Under the pieces are notes generated by a model. That model was not told the DNA's origin. It saw nothing but the letters and a program-made list of their open reading frames with translations, and did not search any database. The translations under genes and the position numbers were made by a program. A DNA stretch of 64,000 nucleotides from Nocardioides ochotonae (GTDB lineage: Bacteria > Actinomycetota > Actinomycetes > Propionibacteriales > Nocardioidaceae), in the NCBI RefSeq assembly GCF_011420305.2, contig NZ_CP061769.1, forward strand, positions 186,001 to 250,000. The letters are read 5' to 3'. Below, in pieces: positions 1 through 8,688 of this stretch; position 1 is the first letter of the stretch; each line of letters starts with the position of its first letter.

Positions 1-1
1 G

Positions 2-1082
<1,081 letters not shown>

Positions 1083-1097
1083 GCACCGCCCACGCTG

Positions 1098-1132
1098 CGA
1101 GCCCGCCCGGGAGTCACTCCGGGGCGGGCTCG
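1098..1132 (+). terminator. Hairpin downstream of asd
   Basis: An 11-bp perfect stem (CGAGCCCGCCC pairing with GGGCGGGCTCG) starts 16 nt after the asd stop and is followed by TTCG rather than a long T tract. It overlaps the last codons of the convergent gene ending at 1114, so it may end transcription from both sides. Confidence 0.55.
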
Positions 1133-1797
1133 TTCGCGTGTGTGACCACCGCGTGGCTCAGCGCGTACGCCGCGGCGCCGAGCGCCGGCACGGCCGCCGC
1201 CATCCAGGTCTCGAAGACGTGGTCGGCCAGCGCGAGCACGACCACGGCGAGCAGGCCCACCCCCAGCAGGCCGGTGGCGAGCGGACCGGGGTGACGCAGC
1301 GCCCGCAGCACGGCGCTGCCGAGCAGCACCAGCACGCCGGTGATCGCCAGCAGCAGCGCGAGGCCGGGCCCGCGCCCGCACGCGGAGGTGCCACGCACCG
1401 ACTCGCAGGCCTGCATGCCGCCGGCGGTCAGCGAGACCGCGCCGAGGCCGACCACCAGGCCGCCCACGAGCGCCGCCACGATCCCCGGGACGACGACCTC
1501 GGCCAGCAGCGGCCGCCGCGGCTCGCGAGGGGCCCGAGGTGCCTGCGGGGTGGCTGGGGGCGCCGCGGGCCGTGCCAGGCGCTCAGGGGCCGACACAGGG
1601 CCCGCAGGGCGCTCCTCGCGGCGCTCGGGGCCCCGGGGCGGCGCCGGAGGAGACGGCGGCGGCGCGGCAGGAGCAGCGGACGGCTGCGCAGCGATGGCCG
1701 GCGCAGGGGGCCCGGCAGCGGGCCGGCGACGGCGGAACGGGTTCAGCGAAGGCGGCTCGAGCGAGGGCGTGCTCCCACGGCGGTCGTCGTCTGCCAT
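1114..1797 (-). CDS. Proline/alanine-rich four-helix membrane protein, unknown function
   Basis: I do not recognise a family. The 227 aa protein starts MADDDRRGST. Residues about 15-95 are a disordered, Pro/Ala/Arg-rich cytoplasmic stretch. Four hydrophobic segments follow: LLAEVVVPGIVAALVGGLVV, GLALLLAITGVLVLLGSAVL, GLLGVGLLAVVVLALA and AAVPALGAAAYALSHAV. Two cysteines (ACESVRGTSACG) lie in the first extracytoplasmic loop and could form a disulfide. A longer open frame reaches 1950 but runs through the repeat array at 1838-1900, so the ATG at 1797 is preferred. The gene is convergent with asd. Confidence 0.68.
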   Translation of the reverse strand: MADDDRRGSTPSLEPPSLNPFRRRRPAAGPPAPAIAAQPSAAPAAPPPSPPAPPRGPERREERPAGPVSAPERLARPAAPPATPQAPRAPREPRRPLLAEVVVPGIVAALVGGLVVGLGAVSLTAGGMQACESVRGTSACGRGPGLALLLAITGVLVLLGSAVLRALRHPGPLATGLLGVGLLAVVVLALADHVFETWMAAAVPALGAAAYALSHAVVTHANEPAPE

Positions 1798-1837
1798 GGC
1801 GCCGAGTGTCGCAGACCACGTCCAGTCCCGGCGGCAC

Positions 1838-1900
1838 GGTTGAGTCGAGACTTCTGACGGTCGAGTCGAGAGTCCTGACCGCATGAATCGAGAGTTCCGC
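1838..1900 (+). repeat. Three-unit array of a 21-bp repeat (family A, solo copy)
   Basis: Three consecutive 21-bp units (1838-1858, 1859-1879, 1880-1900) share the core GAGTCGAGA or GAATCGAGA, and the first two end in CTGAC. The same three-unit, 63-bp design recurs at 23031-23093 and, inverted, at 24092-24154. Unit 2 here matches the central unit at 24113-24133 at 20 of 21 positions. It lies in the intergenic space between tRNA-Pro and the membrane-protein gene. Confidence 0.85.
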
Positions 1901-1908
1901 CGCCACGA

Positions 1909-1974
1909 GGGCCGACTCGCGCAACCACAATCGCCAACTCGGACAACCACAAGGGCCGACTCGGCGAGGGAGGA
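1909..1974. repeat. Array of a 22-bp repeat (family B)
   Basis: Two full 22-bp units (1909-1930 and 1931-1952) and most of a third (1953-1974) share the pattern GCCGACTCG followed by CAACCACAA. A related two-unit copy lies at 41570-41613. It begins 8 bp after the family A array, so two different short-period repeats are juxtaposed here. Confidence 0.75.
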
Positions 1975-1980
1975 AATGGC

Positions 1981-2013
1981 AGGAGCCGGACCCGCTGAGC
2001 GGATCCGGCTCCT
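1981..2013 (-). terminator. Terminator hairpin after tRNA-Pro
   Basis: A 16-bp stem with a single-base loop and one G-U pair (AGGAGCCGGACCCGCT against AGCGGATCCGGCTCCT) begins 7 nt beyond the tRNA 3' end in the direction of transcription. A CATTTCC stretch follows on the transcribed side. Confidence 0.7.
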
Positions 2014-2019
2014 ACTGTG

Positions 2020-2093
2020 TCGGGCTGACAGGATTTGAACCTGCGGCCTCCTCGTCCCGAACGAGGCGCGCTACCAAGCTGCGCCACAGCCCG
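2020..2093 (-). tRNA. tRNA-Pro (anticodon CGG)
   Basis: The minus strand folds into a 74-nt cloverleaf: acceptor CGGGCTG/CAGCCCG with discriminator A, D-arm GCGCAGCTTGGTAGCGC, anticodon stem-loop CCTCG-TTCGGGA-CGAGG with CGG at the centre, and T-arm with GTTCAAATC. The 3' CCA is not encoded. It closely resembles the E. coli proline CGG tRNA in the anticodon arm. Confidence 0.96.
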
Positions 2094-2169
2094 ATCGTGA
2101 TCGCGGGTTCACACCCGGCTCACAAGCACCGGAGCATACCGGAGGACGGCTCCGGTTCCCCAATCGGGC

Positions 2170-3093
2170 TCAGTCCCGGGCGATGAGGGTCAGCAGCGTC
2201 GCCTCCGGGCGGCAGGCCAGGCGCAGCCGGATGTAGGGGTTGGTGCCGATCCCGGCGGACACGTGCAGCCACGACGAGCCGGGGTCGCCCGGGCGCGAGT
2301 CCGCCGGGTGCCGGTGCAGGCCCCGGGCCCGGGCGGGCTCGAGGTCGCAGTTGGTCGTCAGCGCCCGGCCGCCGGGCAGGCACGCCTGGCCGCCGTGCGT
2401 GTGCCCGGCCAGGATCGCGTCGTACCCGTCGGCGGCGAACTGGTCGAGCACCCGCAGGTACGGCGCGTGCGCCACACCCAGGCGTACGTCGGCGTCCGGC
2501 GCGGCCCGTCCGGAGATCAGGTCGAGGCGGTCGTAGGACAGGTGCGGGTCGTCGACGCCGGCGAAGGCGAAGCGGGTCTCGCCGACGGCCAGCTCGGCGC
2601 GGACGTTGGTCAGGTCGCACCAGCCGGCGTCGCTGAACGTCGAGCGGAGCTCGCGCCAGGGCAGCTCGGGGACGTCGGTGTGCCGCCGGCCGTCGTCGGG
2701 CAGCAGGTAGCGCACCGGGTTGCGCATCCGGGCCTCGAAGTAGTCGTTGCTGCCGAGCACGAACACCCCCGGCACGTCCAGCAGGCCGCCCAGGGCGTCG
2801 ATCAGCGGTGCCACGGAGTCGCGGTGGGCGAGGTTGTCGCCGGTGTTCACCACGAGGTCGGGACGCAGGGTGACGAGGGAGGAGAGCCATTCCTGCTTGC
2901 GCCGCTGCCCCGGGGTGAGGTGGATGTCGGAGAGGTGCAGCACCCGCAGCGGACGCTGTCCGCGGGGCAGCAGGGGCACCTCCACGCGGCGCAGCGTGTA
3001 GGCACGGGCCTCGGTGGCGGCGTACGCGGTGAGTGCGGCGCCGCCCACCACGCCGGCGCCGGCGACAGCCGTCAGAGCGCGGGTCAAGAGCAT
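2170..3093 (-). CDS. Membrane-anchored calcineurin-like metallophosphoesterase (Rv3683-like)
   Basis: Predicted 307 aa metal-dependent phosphoesterase. The N-terminal hydrophobic helix (LTAVAGAGVVGGAALTAYAA) probably tethers it to the membrane. The full set of metal ligand motifs is present: SDIHL, NTGDN, GSNDYF (a variant of GNHD) and GHTHGGQ. The physiological substrate is unknown; relatives act on UDP-diacylglucosamine or cyclic nucleotides. In mycobacteria the homologue sits beside the class A PBP gene, as it does here. It is divergent from yqeY with only 25 nt between start codons, so the two promoters must be extremely compact. Confidence 0.88.
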   Translation of the reverse strand: MLLTRALTAVAGAGVVGGAALTAYAATEARAYTLRRVEVPLLPRGQRPLRVLHLSDIHLTPGQRRKQEWLSSLVTLRPDLVVNTGDNLAHRDSVAPLIDALGGLLDVPGVFVLGSNDYFEARMRNPVRYLLPDDGRRHTDVPELPWRELRSTFSDAGWCDLTNVRAELAVGETRFAFAGVDDPHLSYDRLDLISGRAAPDADVRLGVAHAPYLRVLDQFAADGYDAILAGHTHGGQACLPGGRALTTNCDLEPARARGLHRHPADSRPGDPGSSWLHVSAGIGTNPYIRLRLACRPEATLLTLIARD

Positions 3094-3118
3094 GGGGCAA
3101 GGCTGCCACAATGGCGCC

Positions 3119-3583
3119 ATGAGCTCTTTGAAGGACCGTCTCCGCGCCGACCTCACCACGTCGATCAAGGCCCGCGACGAGGTGCGCTCGGGGACCCTGC
3201 GCATGGTCCTGACCGCGATCACCAACGCCGAGGTCTCGGGCAAGGTCGCCCGTGAGCTCACCGACGAGGACGTGGTCGGGGTGCTCTCGGCCGAGGCGAA
3301 GAAGCGTCGCGAGGCCGCGGTCGCCTTCGAGGACGGCCACCGTCCCGACCGCGCCGAGAAGGAGCGCGCCGAGGCCGCGGTCATCGCCGACTACCTGCCC
3401 GAGCAGCTGAGCCCCGAGGAGATCGCCGACGTGGTCCGTGCGGCGATCGAGCAGACCGGCGCGGCCGGCGAGGGCATGAGGGCGATGGGCAAGGTCATGG
3501 GCGTCGTCACGCCGCAGGTCAAGGGCCGCGCCGACGGCGCCGCGGTGGCCGCCGAGGTACGCCGCCAGCTCGGCGCCGCCTGA
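3119..3583 (+). CDS. GatB/YqeY-domain protein
   Basis: A 154 aa free-standing YqeY domain, homologous to the tRNA-binding tail of the GatB amidotransferase subunit. Typical features are MVLTAITNAEV, the helical charged middle and the ending GRADGAAVAAEVRRQL. The exact role of YqeY is unsettled. The start at 3119 is taken because the homologous region begins MSSLKDRLRADL. A CACAAT box seven bases upstream, with no Shine-Dalgarno, suggests a leaderless message. A strong hairpin follows the stop. Confidence 0.9.
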   Translation: MSSLKDRLRADLTTSIKARDEVRSGTLRMVLTAITNAEVSGKVARELTDEDVVGVLSAEAKKRREAAVAFEDGHRPDRAEKERAEAAVIADYLPEQLSPEEIADVVRAAIEQTGAAGEGMRAMGKVMGVVTPQVKGRADGAAVAAEVRRQLGAA

Positions 3584-3612
3584 GCCGAGCCGGTCACCCG
3601 CCACGACGAGAA

Positions 3613-3648
3613 CGACCCGCGCCCTCGATCACTCGAGGGCGCGGGTCG
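3613..3648. terminator. Bidirectional terminator between yqeY and the PBP gene
   Basis: A 16-bp perfect stem (CGACCCGCGCCCTCGA and its complement) with loop TCAC is followed on the plus strand by GGTTCGTTTC. It sits between two convergent genes and can serve both. Confidence 0.82.
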
Positions 3649-3677
3649 GTTCGTTTCAGGGGCCCGCGGGGGCGGGA

Positions 3678-5894
3678 TCAGCGCCCGCGTCCACCGCCGC
3701 GGCCACCGCGCCCGTTGCCGCGGCCCCCGCCGTTGCCACGGTCGTCGTCGCGGCCGACGTCGTCGCCACGGTCGTCGCCCTCGGGGGCCGGCGGCGGGGC
3801 GACCGCGGTGACGCCCGCGCCCGCCACGCCGGAGGGGTAGACGAAGGTGTTGTTCTCGGTGAAGTCGTCGATGACCTTCATCGCGTCACCCCACATCGGC
3901 CCGGCGAAGCCGGAGCCGGAGGCGGTGGAGATGTAGTCGCCGCCGATCGTCTGGCCGACCAGCGGGATCGGGGTGCCGAAGTCGTTGGCGCCGGCGATCA
4001 TCGCGGCGGTGGCCACCTCGGTGGTGTAGCCGATGAACCACACGGCCTTGCCGTCCTGGGTGGTGCCGGTCTTGCCGGCGGCGTCCTGGTCGAGCGCCTG
4101 GGCCGAGGCGAAGCCGCCCTCGATGACACCGCGCAGCACGTCGTTCACGGCGTCGGCGTTGCGCTGCTCGAGGACCTGGGTGCAGCGGTTGGGGTACTCC
4201 TTGAGCACGTTGCCCTGGGCGTCCTCGATGCTCGCGACCGGGCGGCTCTCGCAGTGCAGGCCGCGGGCGGCGAACGTCGCGTAGGCCTCGGCCATCTCGA
4301 GCGGGCTGACATCGGCGACACCGAGGGTGAACGTCGGCACCCGCTCGGCCTGGCCCGGCCCGTCACCGGTGGGGTTGTCCAGCTCGAGGCCGAGCTTGCG
4401 GGCGAGGTCATAGGGCTTGCAGATGCCGATCTGGCGCTCAAGCTGGGCGAAGTAGGTGTTCACCGACTCGCGCGTGCCGGAGTACATGTTCTTGGTGCCC
4501 GAGGTCGTGGAGTTGCCGACCCGCCAGGTGCCGTAGCCGTACGGCTCGCCGTCGCAGTCCTCGAAGCCGGACTCCGACAGGGTGAGCGAGGAGGGCGAGT
4601 TGAACGACGTCGTCAGCGGCAGGCCGTCCTCGAGGGCGGCGGCCAGCACGAACGCCTTGAAGGTGGAGCCGCCCTGGAAGCCCGAGGAGTTGCCCAGCGA
4701 CTCCTTGACGACGTAGTTGAGGAACGTCTGGCCCTTGTCGCGGTCCGGGCCCATCGGCCGGGACTGGGCGAGGGCGCGGACCTTGCCGGTGCCGGGCTCG
4801 ACCATCGCGAGACCGCCGATCGCGGAGTCGGTGGGGTAGACGTGGGTGGCGACCGAGGCGTCCGCGGCGTCCTGGAAGCGCTGGTCCAAGGTGGTGCGGA
4901 TGGTCAGCCCGCCGGCCCACAGCAGCTCGCGGCGCTCGGCCTTGGTGTCGCCCAAGGCCTTGTCGCGCATGAGGAACTCGACGACGTAGTCACAGAAGAA
5001 CGGCGCCGCGGAGTCGACGCAGCCGTTGTTGGTGGGCTGGGGGTCCAGGCGCAGGCCCTGGCGCTTGATCTTCTCGGCGCGGGCGCGCGGCACGACGTTG
5101 AGCTCGGCCATCCGGTCCAGGACGATGTTGCGGCGCTCGAGGGCGCGGTCCGGGGCGTTGGTCGGGTCGTAGCCGGAGGGGTTCTTCACCAGCCCGGCGA
5201 GCATCGCGGACTGGGCGAGGTTGAGGTCCTTGGCGTTGACGTCGAAGTAGTTCTTCGCCGCGGCCTGGATGCCGTAGGCGCCGTCGCCGAAGTAGACGGT
5301 GTTGAGGTAGCGCTCGAGGATCCAGTCCTTGCTGTGGGCCTGCTCCATCGCCACGGCGTACTGCAGCTCACGCAGCTTGCGCGCATAGCTGCGGTCGGTC
5401 GCCTCGCGGCGCTCCTCCTTGGTCTTGGCCTGGGTCACCAGCGTCTGCTTCACCAGCTGCTGGGTGATCGAGGACCCGCCCTGCACCGCGCCGTCGTTGG
5501 CGGCGTTGGTGAGGAACGCGCGCAGCGTGCCCTTCAGGTCGAGGGCGCCGTGCTGGTAGAAGCGGTAGTCCTCGATGGCCACGATCGCCTTGACCATCGT
5601 GCGCGAGATCTGGTGGAGCGGGACCTCGACCCGGTTCTGGTCATAGAGCGTGGCGATGGTGTCGCCCTCGGTGTCCACGATCCGGGTGCGCTGCGGCAGC
5701 GCGAGGGTCTCCAGCTCCTTCGGCAGGTCGTCCACGGTCTCGGCGACGTTCTTCGCGCCGATTCCCGCGATCCCGGCGAACGGGATGACTAGACCAGCGA
5801 CGACGACGCCGAGGACGGCGGAGACCGCCACCATCACGGCCAGGTGGCTGAGCAGTCTGCGGGCAGGCAGGCGCTCGGAGGGGGGCTGCGACAT
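3678..5894 (-). CDS. Class A penicillin-binding protein (PonA2-like)
   Basis: Bifunctional peptidoglycan glycosyltransferase/transpeptidase, 738 aa. One membrane helix lies at about residues 17-41. The GT51 domain has catalytic Glu108 (AIEDYRFYQHG) and QGGSSITQQLVKQ near 138-150. The transpeptidase motifs are STFK (Ser410-Lys413), SVN (477-479) and KTGT (608-611). The C-terminus ends not in a PASTA domain but in an acidic, then Gly/Arg-rich tail (last 35 residues or so). The ATG at 5894 is chosen because the 12 extra codons of the longer frame have no family support. The gene is divergent from whiB across 191 nt, as with ponA2 and whiB4 in mycobacteria. Confidence 0.93.
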   Translation of the reverse strand: MSQPPSERLPARRLLSHLAVMVAVSAVLGVVVAGLVIPFAGIAGIGAKNVAETVDDLPKELETLALPQRTRIVDTEGDTIATLYDQNRVEVPLHQISRTMVKAIVAIEDYRFYQHGALDLKGTLRAFLTNAANDGAVQGGSSITQQLVKQTLVTQAKTKEERREATDRSYARKLRELQYAVAMEQAHSKDWILERYLNTVYFGDGAYGIQAAAKNYFDVNAKDLNLAQSAMLAGLVKNPSGYDPTNAPDRALERRNIVLDRMAELNVVPRARAEKIKRQGLRLDPQPTNNGCVDSAAPFFCDYVVEFLMRDKALGDTKAERRELLWAGGLTIRTTLDQRFQDAADASVATHVYPTDSAIGGLAMVEPGTGKVRALAQSRPMGPDRDKGQTFLNYVVKESLGNSSGFQGGSTFKAFVLAAALEDGLPLTTSFNSPSSLTLSESGFEDCDGEPYGYGTWRVGNSTTSGTKNMYSGTRESVNTYFAQLERQIGICKPYDLARKLGLELDNPTGDGPGQAERVPTFTLGVADVSPLEMAEAYATFAARGLHCESRPVASIEDAQGNVLKEYPNRCTQVLEQRNADAVNDVLRGVIEGGFASAQALDQDAAGKTGTTQDGKAVWFIGYTTEVATAAMIAGANDFGTPIPLVGQTIGGDYISTASGSGFAGPMWGDAMKVIDDFTENNTFVYPSGVAGAGVTAVAPPPAPEGDDRGDDVGRDDDRGNGGGRGNGRGGRGGGRGR

Positions 5895-6085
5895 GCCATC
5901 AGGGTACGGGGCGGCGACGACCCCCCACATGTCGTAGTCGACACAGACTAGTCAATTCGGACTATGGTCAGTGGTCCTTCTGGGTCTGTACTAGCCAGGA
6001 GAACCTCTCTACCTTCATGGTGGAGGGGTAACCCGGGAAGGCGTCATGGGGACGTTGACCTATCTCGGACGATGTGGGGACATCT

Positions 6086-6388
6086 ATGTGGGTAGAAGAT
6101 TGGACGCCGCGTGCTGCGTGCCGCGAGACGTCGCCTGACCAGCTCTTCGTCAGGGGAGCCGAGCAGAACAAGGCCAAGCTGGTGTGCTCGGGATGTCCCG
6201 TGCGCACCGAGTGCCTGGCCGAGGCTCTCGACAACCAGATCGAGTGGGGGGTCTGGGGAGGAATGACGGAGCGGGAGCGTCGCGCGCTGCTGCGCCGCCG
6301 CCCCGCAGCCTCCTGGCGTTCGGTCCTGGAGACCGCGCGAGCCAAGGGCACCGTCGAGACCCCGGTCCCGGACCAGGCCACGGTCTGA
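6086..6388 (+). CDS. WhiB-family iron-sulfur transcription factor (WhiB4-like)
   Basis: Redox- and NO-sensitive [4Fe-4S] regulator of 100 aa. The four cluster ligands are Cys12, Cys34, Cys37 and Cys43. The turn GVWGG (residues 55-59) is followed by the basic tail [12 protein letters not shown], which contacts DNA. The ATG at 6086 is chosen; a GTG four codons upstream is in frame. The DALDN-like segment (ALDNQIEWGVWGG) and the position beside the class A PBP gene point to the WhiB4 clade. The 191-nt divergent region upstream is relatively AT-rich for this genome and must hold both promoters, with a TTGACC box at 6055-6060. Confidence 0.93.
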   Translation: MWVEDWTPRAACRETSPDQLFVRGAEQNKAKLVCSGCPVRTECLAEALDNQIEWGVWGGMTERERRALLRRRPAASWRSVLETARAKGTVETPVPDQATV

Positions 6389-6401
6389 GCCGTACCGCCG
6401 T

Positions 6402-6435
6402 CGAGGGCGACTCCGCGTGAGCGGGGTCGCCCTCG
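6402..6435. terminator. Terminator between whiB and the ATPase gene
   Basis: A 15-bp stem with one G-U pair (CGAGGGCGACTCCGC against GCGGGGTCGCCCTCG), loop GTGA, is followed by TGGCGTTTCTC. It lies 13 nt after the whiB stop and 9 nt before the stop of the convergent ATPase gene. Confidence 0.78.
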
Positions 6436-6444
6436 TGGCGTTTC

Positions 6445-7656
6445 TCAGTCCTCGCCGGCCAGCAGCGCGCCGACCTTGCGCAGCCCGGTGAGGTCGTGGA
6501 CGTCGCCGGGGAGCGCGGCCACCACCGTCGTCTCGACGTGCGGGTGTGCGGCCGCGAACCGCTCACCGAGCGCCTTCTCGCGCTCGACGGCGCGGACCCG
6601 GTCGGCGTGCAGGCGCAGCAGGCCGGCGGTGAGCGAGCGGGGGTCGCGCTTGCGGATGCGGGCGGCGGCGGTCATCGCCTCGTCGGCAGACAGGTCGCCG
6701 CGCGGCGTCGGCGTCGCCCGGTTGACGACCAGGCCGCCGAGCGGCATCTCGTCCTCGCCGAGGCGTTCGACGAAGTACGCCGCCTCGCGCAGCGCGTCGG
6801 GCTCCGGCGCGGCGACCACGAGGAACGACGTCTCGTCGGCCTGGAGCAGCGCGTAGGTCTTCTGCGCGCGGGCCCGGAAGCCGCCGAAGACGGTGTCCAG
6901 GGCGGCGACGAAGGTCTGCAGGTCACGCAGCATCTGCCCGCCGATGACCTTGGTGAGCGCGTTGGTCACGATCCCGACCCCGGCGCTCATCAGCCGGGCC
7001 GGGCCGCGGGCGGGAGCGAGCATCACCCGCACGAAGCGGCCGTCGAGGAAGCTGGAGAGCCGCTCGGGGGAGTCCAGGAAGTCCAGCGCCGAGCGCGACG
7101 GCGGGGTGTCCACGACGATCAGGTCGTAGCTGCCGTCGGCACGGGCGTCCTGGTGGATCTGCCCGAGCTTCTCCATCGCCATGTACTCCTGGGTGCCGGC
7201 GAAGGAGCTGGACAGTGCGATGTAGAAGGGGTTCTCCAGGATCTGCTGGGCCTTCTCGGGCGTGGCCTGGGAGAGCACGACCTCGTCGAAGGTGCGCTTC
7301 ATGTCGAGCATCATCGCGTCGAGGCTGCCGCCGGCGCTGTCGTCGACGCCGACCACCCGGCGCGGGGTGTTGTCGAGCTGCTCGATGCCCATCGACTGGG
7401 CCAGGCGGCGCGCGGGGTCGATGGTGAGCACGACCACCTTGCGGCCGCGCTCGGCGGCGCGCAGCGCGAGCGCCGCGGACGTGGTGGTCTTGCCCACCCC
7501 GCCGGAGCCGCAGCACACGATGATCCCGGTGCCGGGGTCGTCGAGCATCGCGTCCACGTCGAGGACCGGCGCGGTGCCGGGGTGGGCGGCGAGCGGGCCG
7601 ACACGGGTGCGGGCGGCGCGGCCTCCGCGGGCGCGGCCGGGGCGTGCCGGGCTCAT
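6445..7656 (-). CDS. ArsA/GET3-type ATPase, second of a pair (Rv3680-like)
   Basis: SIMIBI-class ATPase of 403 aa. The deviant Walker A is GSGGVGKTTT (near residue 50), the switch motif is VVDTPPSRSALDF and the Walker-type strand is VVLTIDPARR. Mycobacterial homologues act as an anion-transporting-ATPase-like pair and are linked to glycerol and stress tolerance; no ars genes are nearby, so arsenite export is not implied. The ATG overlaps the upstream partner's stop by four bases (ATGA), so the two are translated together and probably form a heteromeric complex. Confidence 0.9.
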   Translation of the reverse strand: MSPARPGRARGGRAARTRVGPLAAHPGTAPVLDVDAMLDDPGTGIIVCCGSGGVGKTTTSAALALRAAERGRKVVVLTIDPARRLAQSMGIEQLDNTPRRVVGVDDSAGGSLDAMMLDMKRTFDEVVLSQATPEKAQQILENPFYIALSSSFAGTQEYMAMEKLGQIHQDARADGSYDLIVVDTPPSRSALDFLDSPERLSSFLDGRFVRVMLAPARGPARLMSAGVGIVTNALTKVIGGQMLRDLQTFVAALDTVFGGFRARAQKTYALLQADETSFLVVAAPEPDALREAAYFVERLGEDEMPLGGLVVNRATPTPRGDLSADEAMTAAARIRKRDPRSLTAGLLRLHADRVRAVEREKALGERFAAAHPHVETTVVAALPGDVHDLTGLRKVGALLAGED

Positions 7657-8687
7657 CCGAGGCCCTGCTCGCGCAGCCGGGCGGCGAGGTCGTAGAGCCC
7701 GCCCAGGTCCACGCCGGCGGGCAGCCGGGGCAGCTCGATCACCGGGACGCCGAAGCCGTCGACCACGGCCCGCTGGGCCTCCTCGAGCGCGCGGCGCTCG
7801 GCGTGGTCGCGTGCCTCGTCGACCAGTGCGTCCACCAGGTCCGGGGTGACCTCGACCCCGGCGGCCTCCAGGTCGGCGCCGAGCGCCGCCTCGTCGAGGT
7901 CGCCGGCGCGGACCAGGGCCAGGTCGCTCTCCGCGATGTCGCGGGGGCGGACCTGGTTGACCACGACGCTGCCGACCGGCAGCCCGTCCGCACGCAGCTC
8001 CTCGATTCCGTCCCAGGTCTCCTGCACGGGCATCTCCTCCAGCACGGTGACCAGGTGGATGGCGGTCCGCGGCGATCGGAACAGCGTCGTCATCGTGTCC
8101 GCCTGGCTGCGGATCGGCCCCACCTTGGCCAGGCCGGCGAGCTCCTTGCCGACGTTGAGGAACTGGGCGATCCGGCCGGTCGGCGGGGCGTCGAGCACGA
8201 CCGCGTCGTAGGTGACCGCGCCCTTGTTGCGGCTGTTGCGCTCGACGGCCTCGTAGACCTTGCCGGTCAGCAGCACGTCGCGCACGCCCGGGGCGATCGT
8301 GGTGGCGAACTCGGTGACCCCGAACCGGTCCAGGGCCCGGCCGGCGCGGCCGAGCTTGTAGTACATCGCCAGGTAGTCCAGCAGCGCCGACTCCGCGTCG
8401 ATGTGCAGGGCGTGGACGGTGCCCGCGCTCCCCGCCGGCCCGCCGTCCGCCTCGGTGCGTGCCAGCCCGGTGGCGATGCGGCGCTCGTCGTAGGGCAGCG
8501 GGTCGACGTCGAACATCCGGGCGATGCCCTGGCGCCCCTCCACCTCGCACAGCAGGACGTCGCGCCCGTGCGAGGCGAGCGCGAGCGCGAGGGCCGCGGC
8601 GACCGTCGACTTGCCGGTGCCGCCCTTGCCGGTGACGACGTGCAGGCGCACCTGCTCGCGCGCGGCGCTGGTGTCGGTCTGGCTCAC
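7653..8687 (-). CDS. ArsA/GET3-type ATPase, first of a pair (Rv3679-like)
   Basis: Partner ATPase of 344 aa. VVTGKGGTGKST is a textbook deviant Walker A near the N-terminus. It is followed by CEVEGRQGIARMFDV, the IAPGVRDVLLTGK segment and the nucleotide switch VVLDAPPTGRIAQFL, all diagnostic of the Rv3679 type. The start is uncertain: the GTG at 8687 begins one base after the IclR stop, while another in-frame GTG at 8714 would overlap that gene by 26 nt. The one-base gap argues for coupling and for 8687. Together with the following gene it makes a two-ATPase module. Confidence 0.88.
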   Translation of the reverse strand: MSQTDTSAAREQVRLHVVTGKGGTGKSTVAAALALALASHGRDVLLCEVEGRQGIARMFDVDPLPYDERRIATGLARTEADGGPAGSAGTVHALHIDAESALLDYLAMYYKLGRAGRALDRFGVTEFATTIAPGVRDVLLTGKVYEAVERNSRNKGAVTYDAVVLDAPPTGRIAQFLNVGKELAGLAKVGPIRSQADTMTTLFRSPRTAIHLVTVLEEMPVQETWDGIEELRADGLPVGSVVVNQVRPRDIAESDLALVRAGDLDEAALGADLEAAGVEVTPDLVDALVDEARDHAERRALEEAQRAVVDGFGVPVIELPRLPAGVDLGGLYDLAARLREQGLG

Positions 8688-8688
8688 C

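Noticed and set aside
1838..1974. Possible CRISPR array
   Set aside because: Units are contiguous without unique spacers, there are only about three per array and no cas genes are present.
6445..8687. Arsenic resistance operon
   Set aside because: The ArsA-type ATPases are the paired Rv3679/Rv3680 type; there is no arsB, arsC or arsR.
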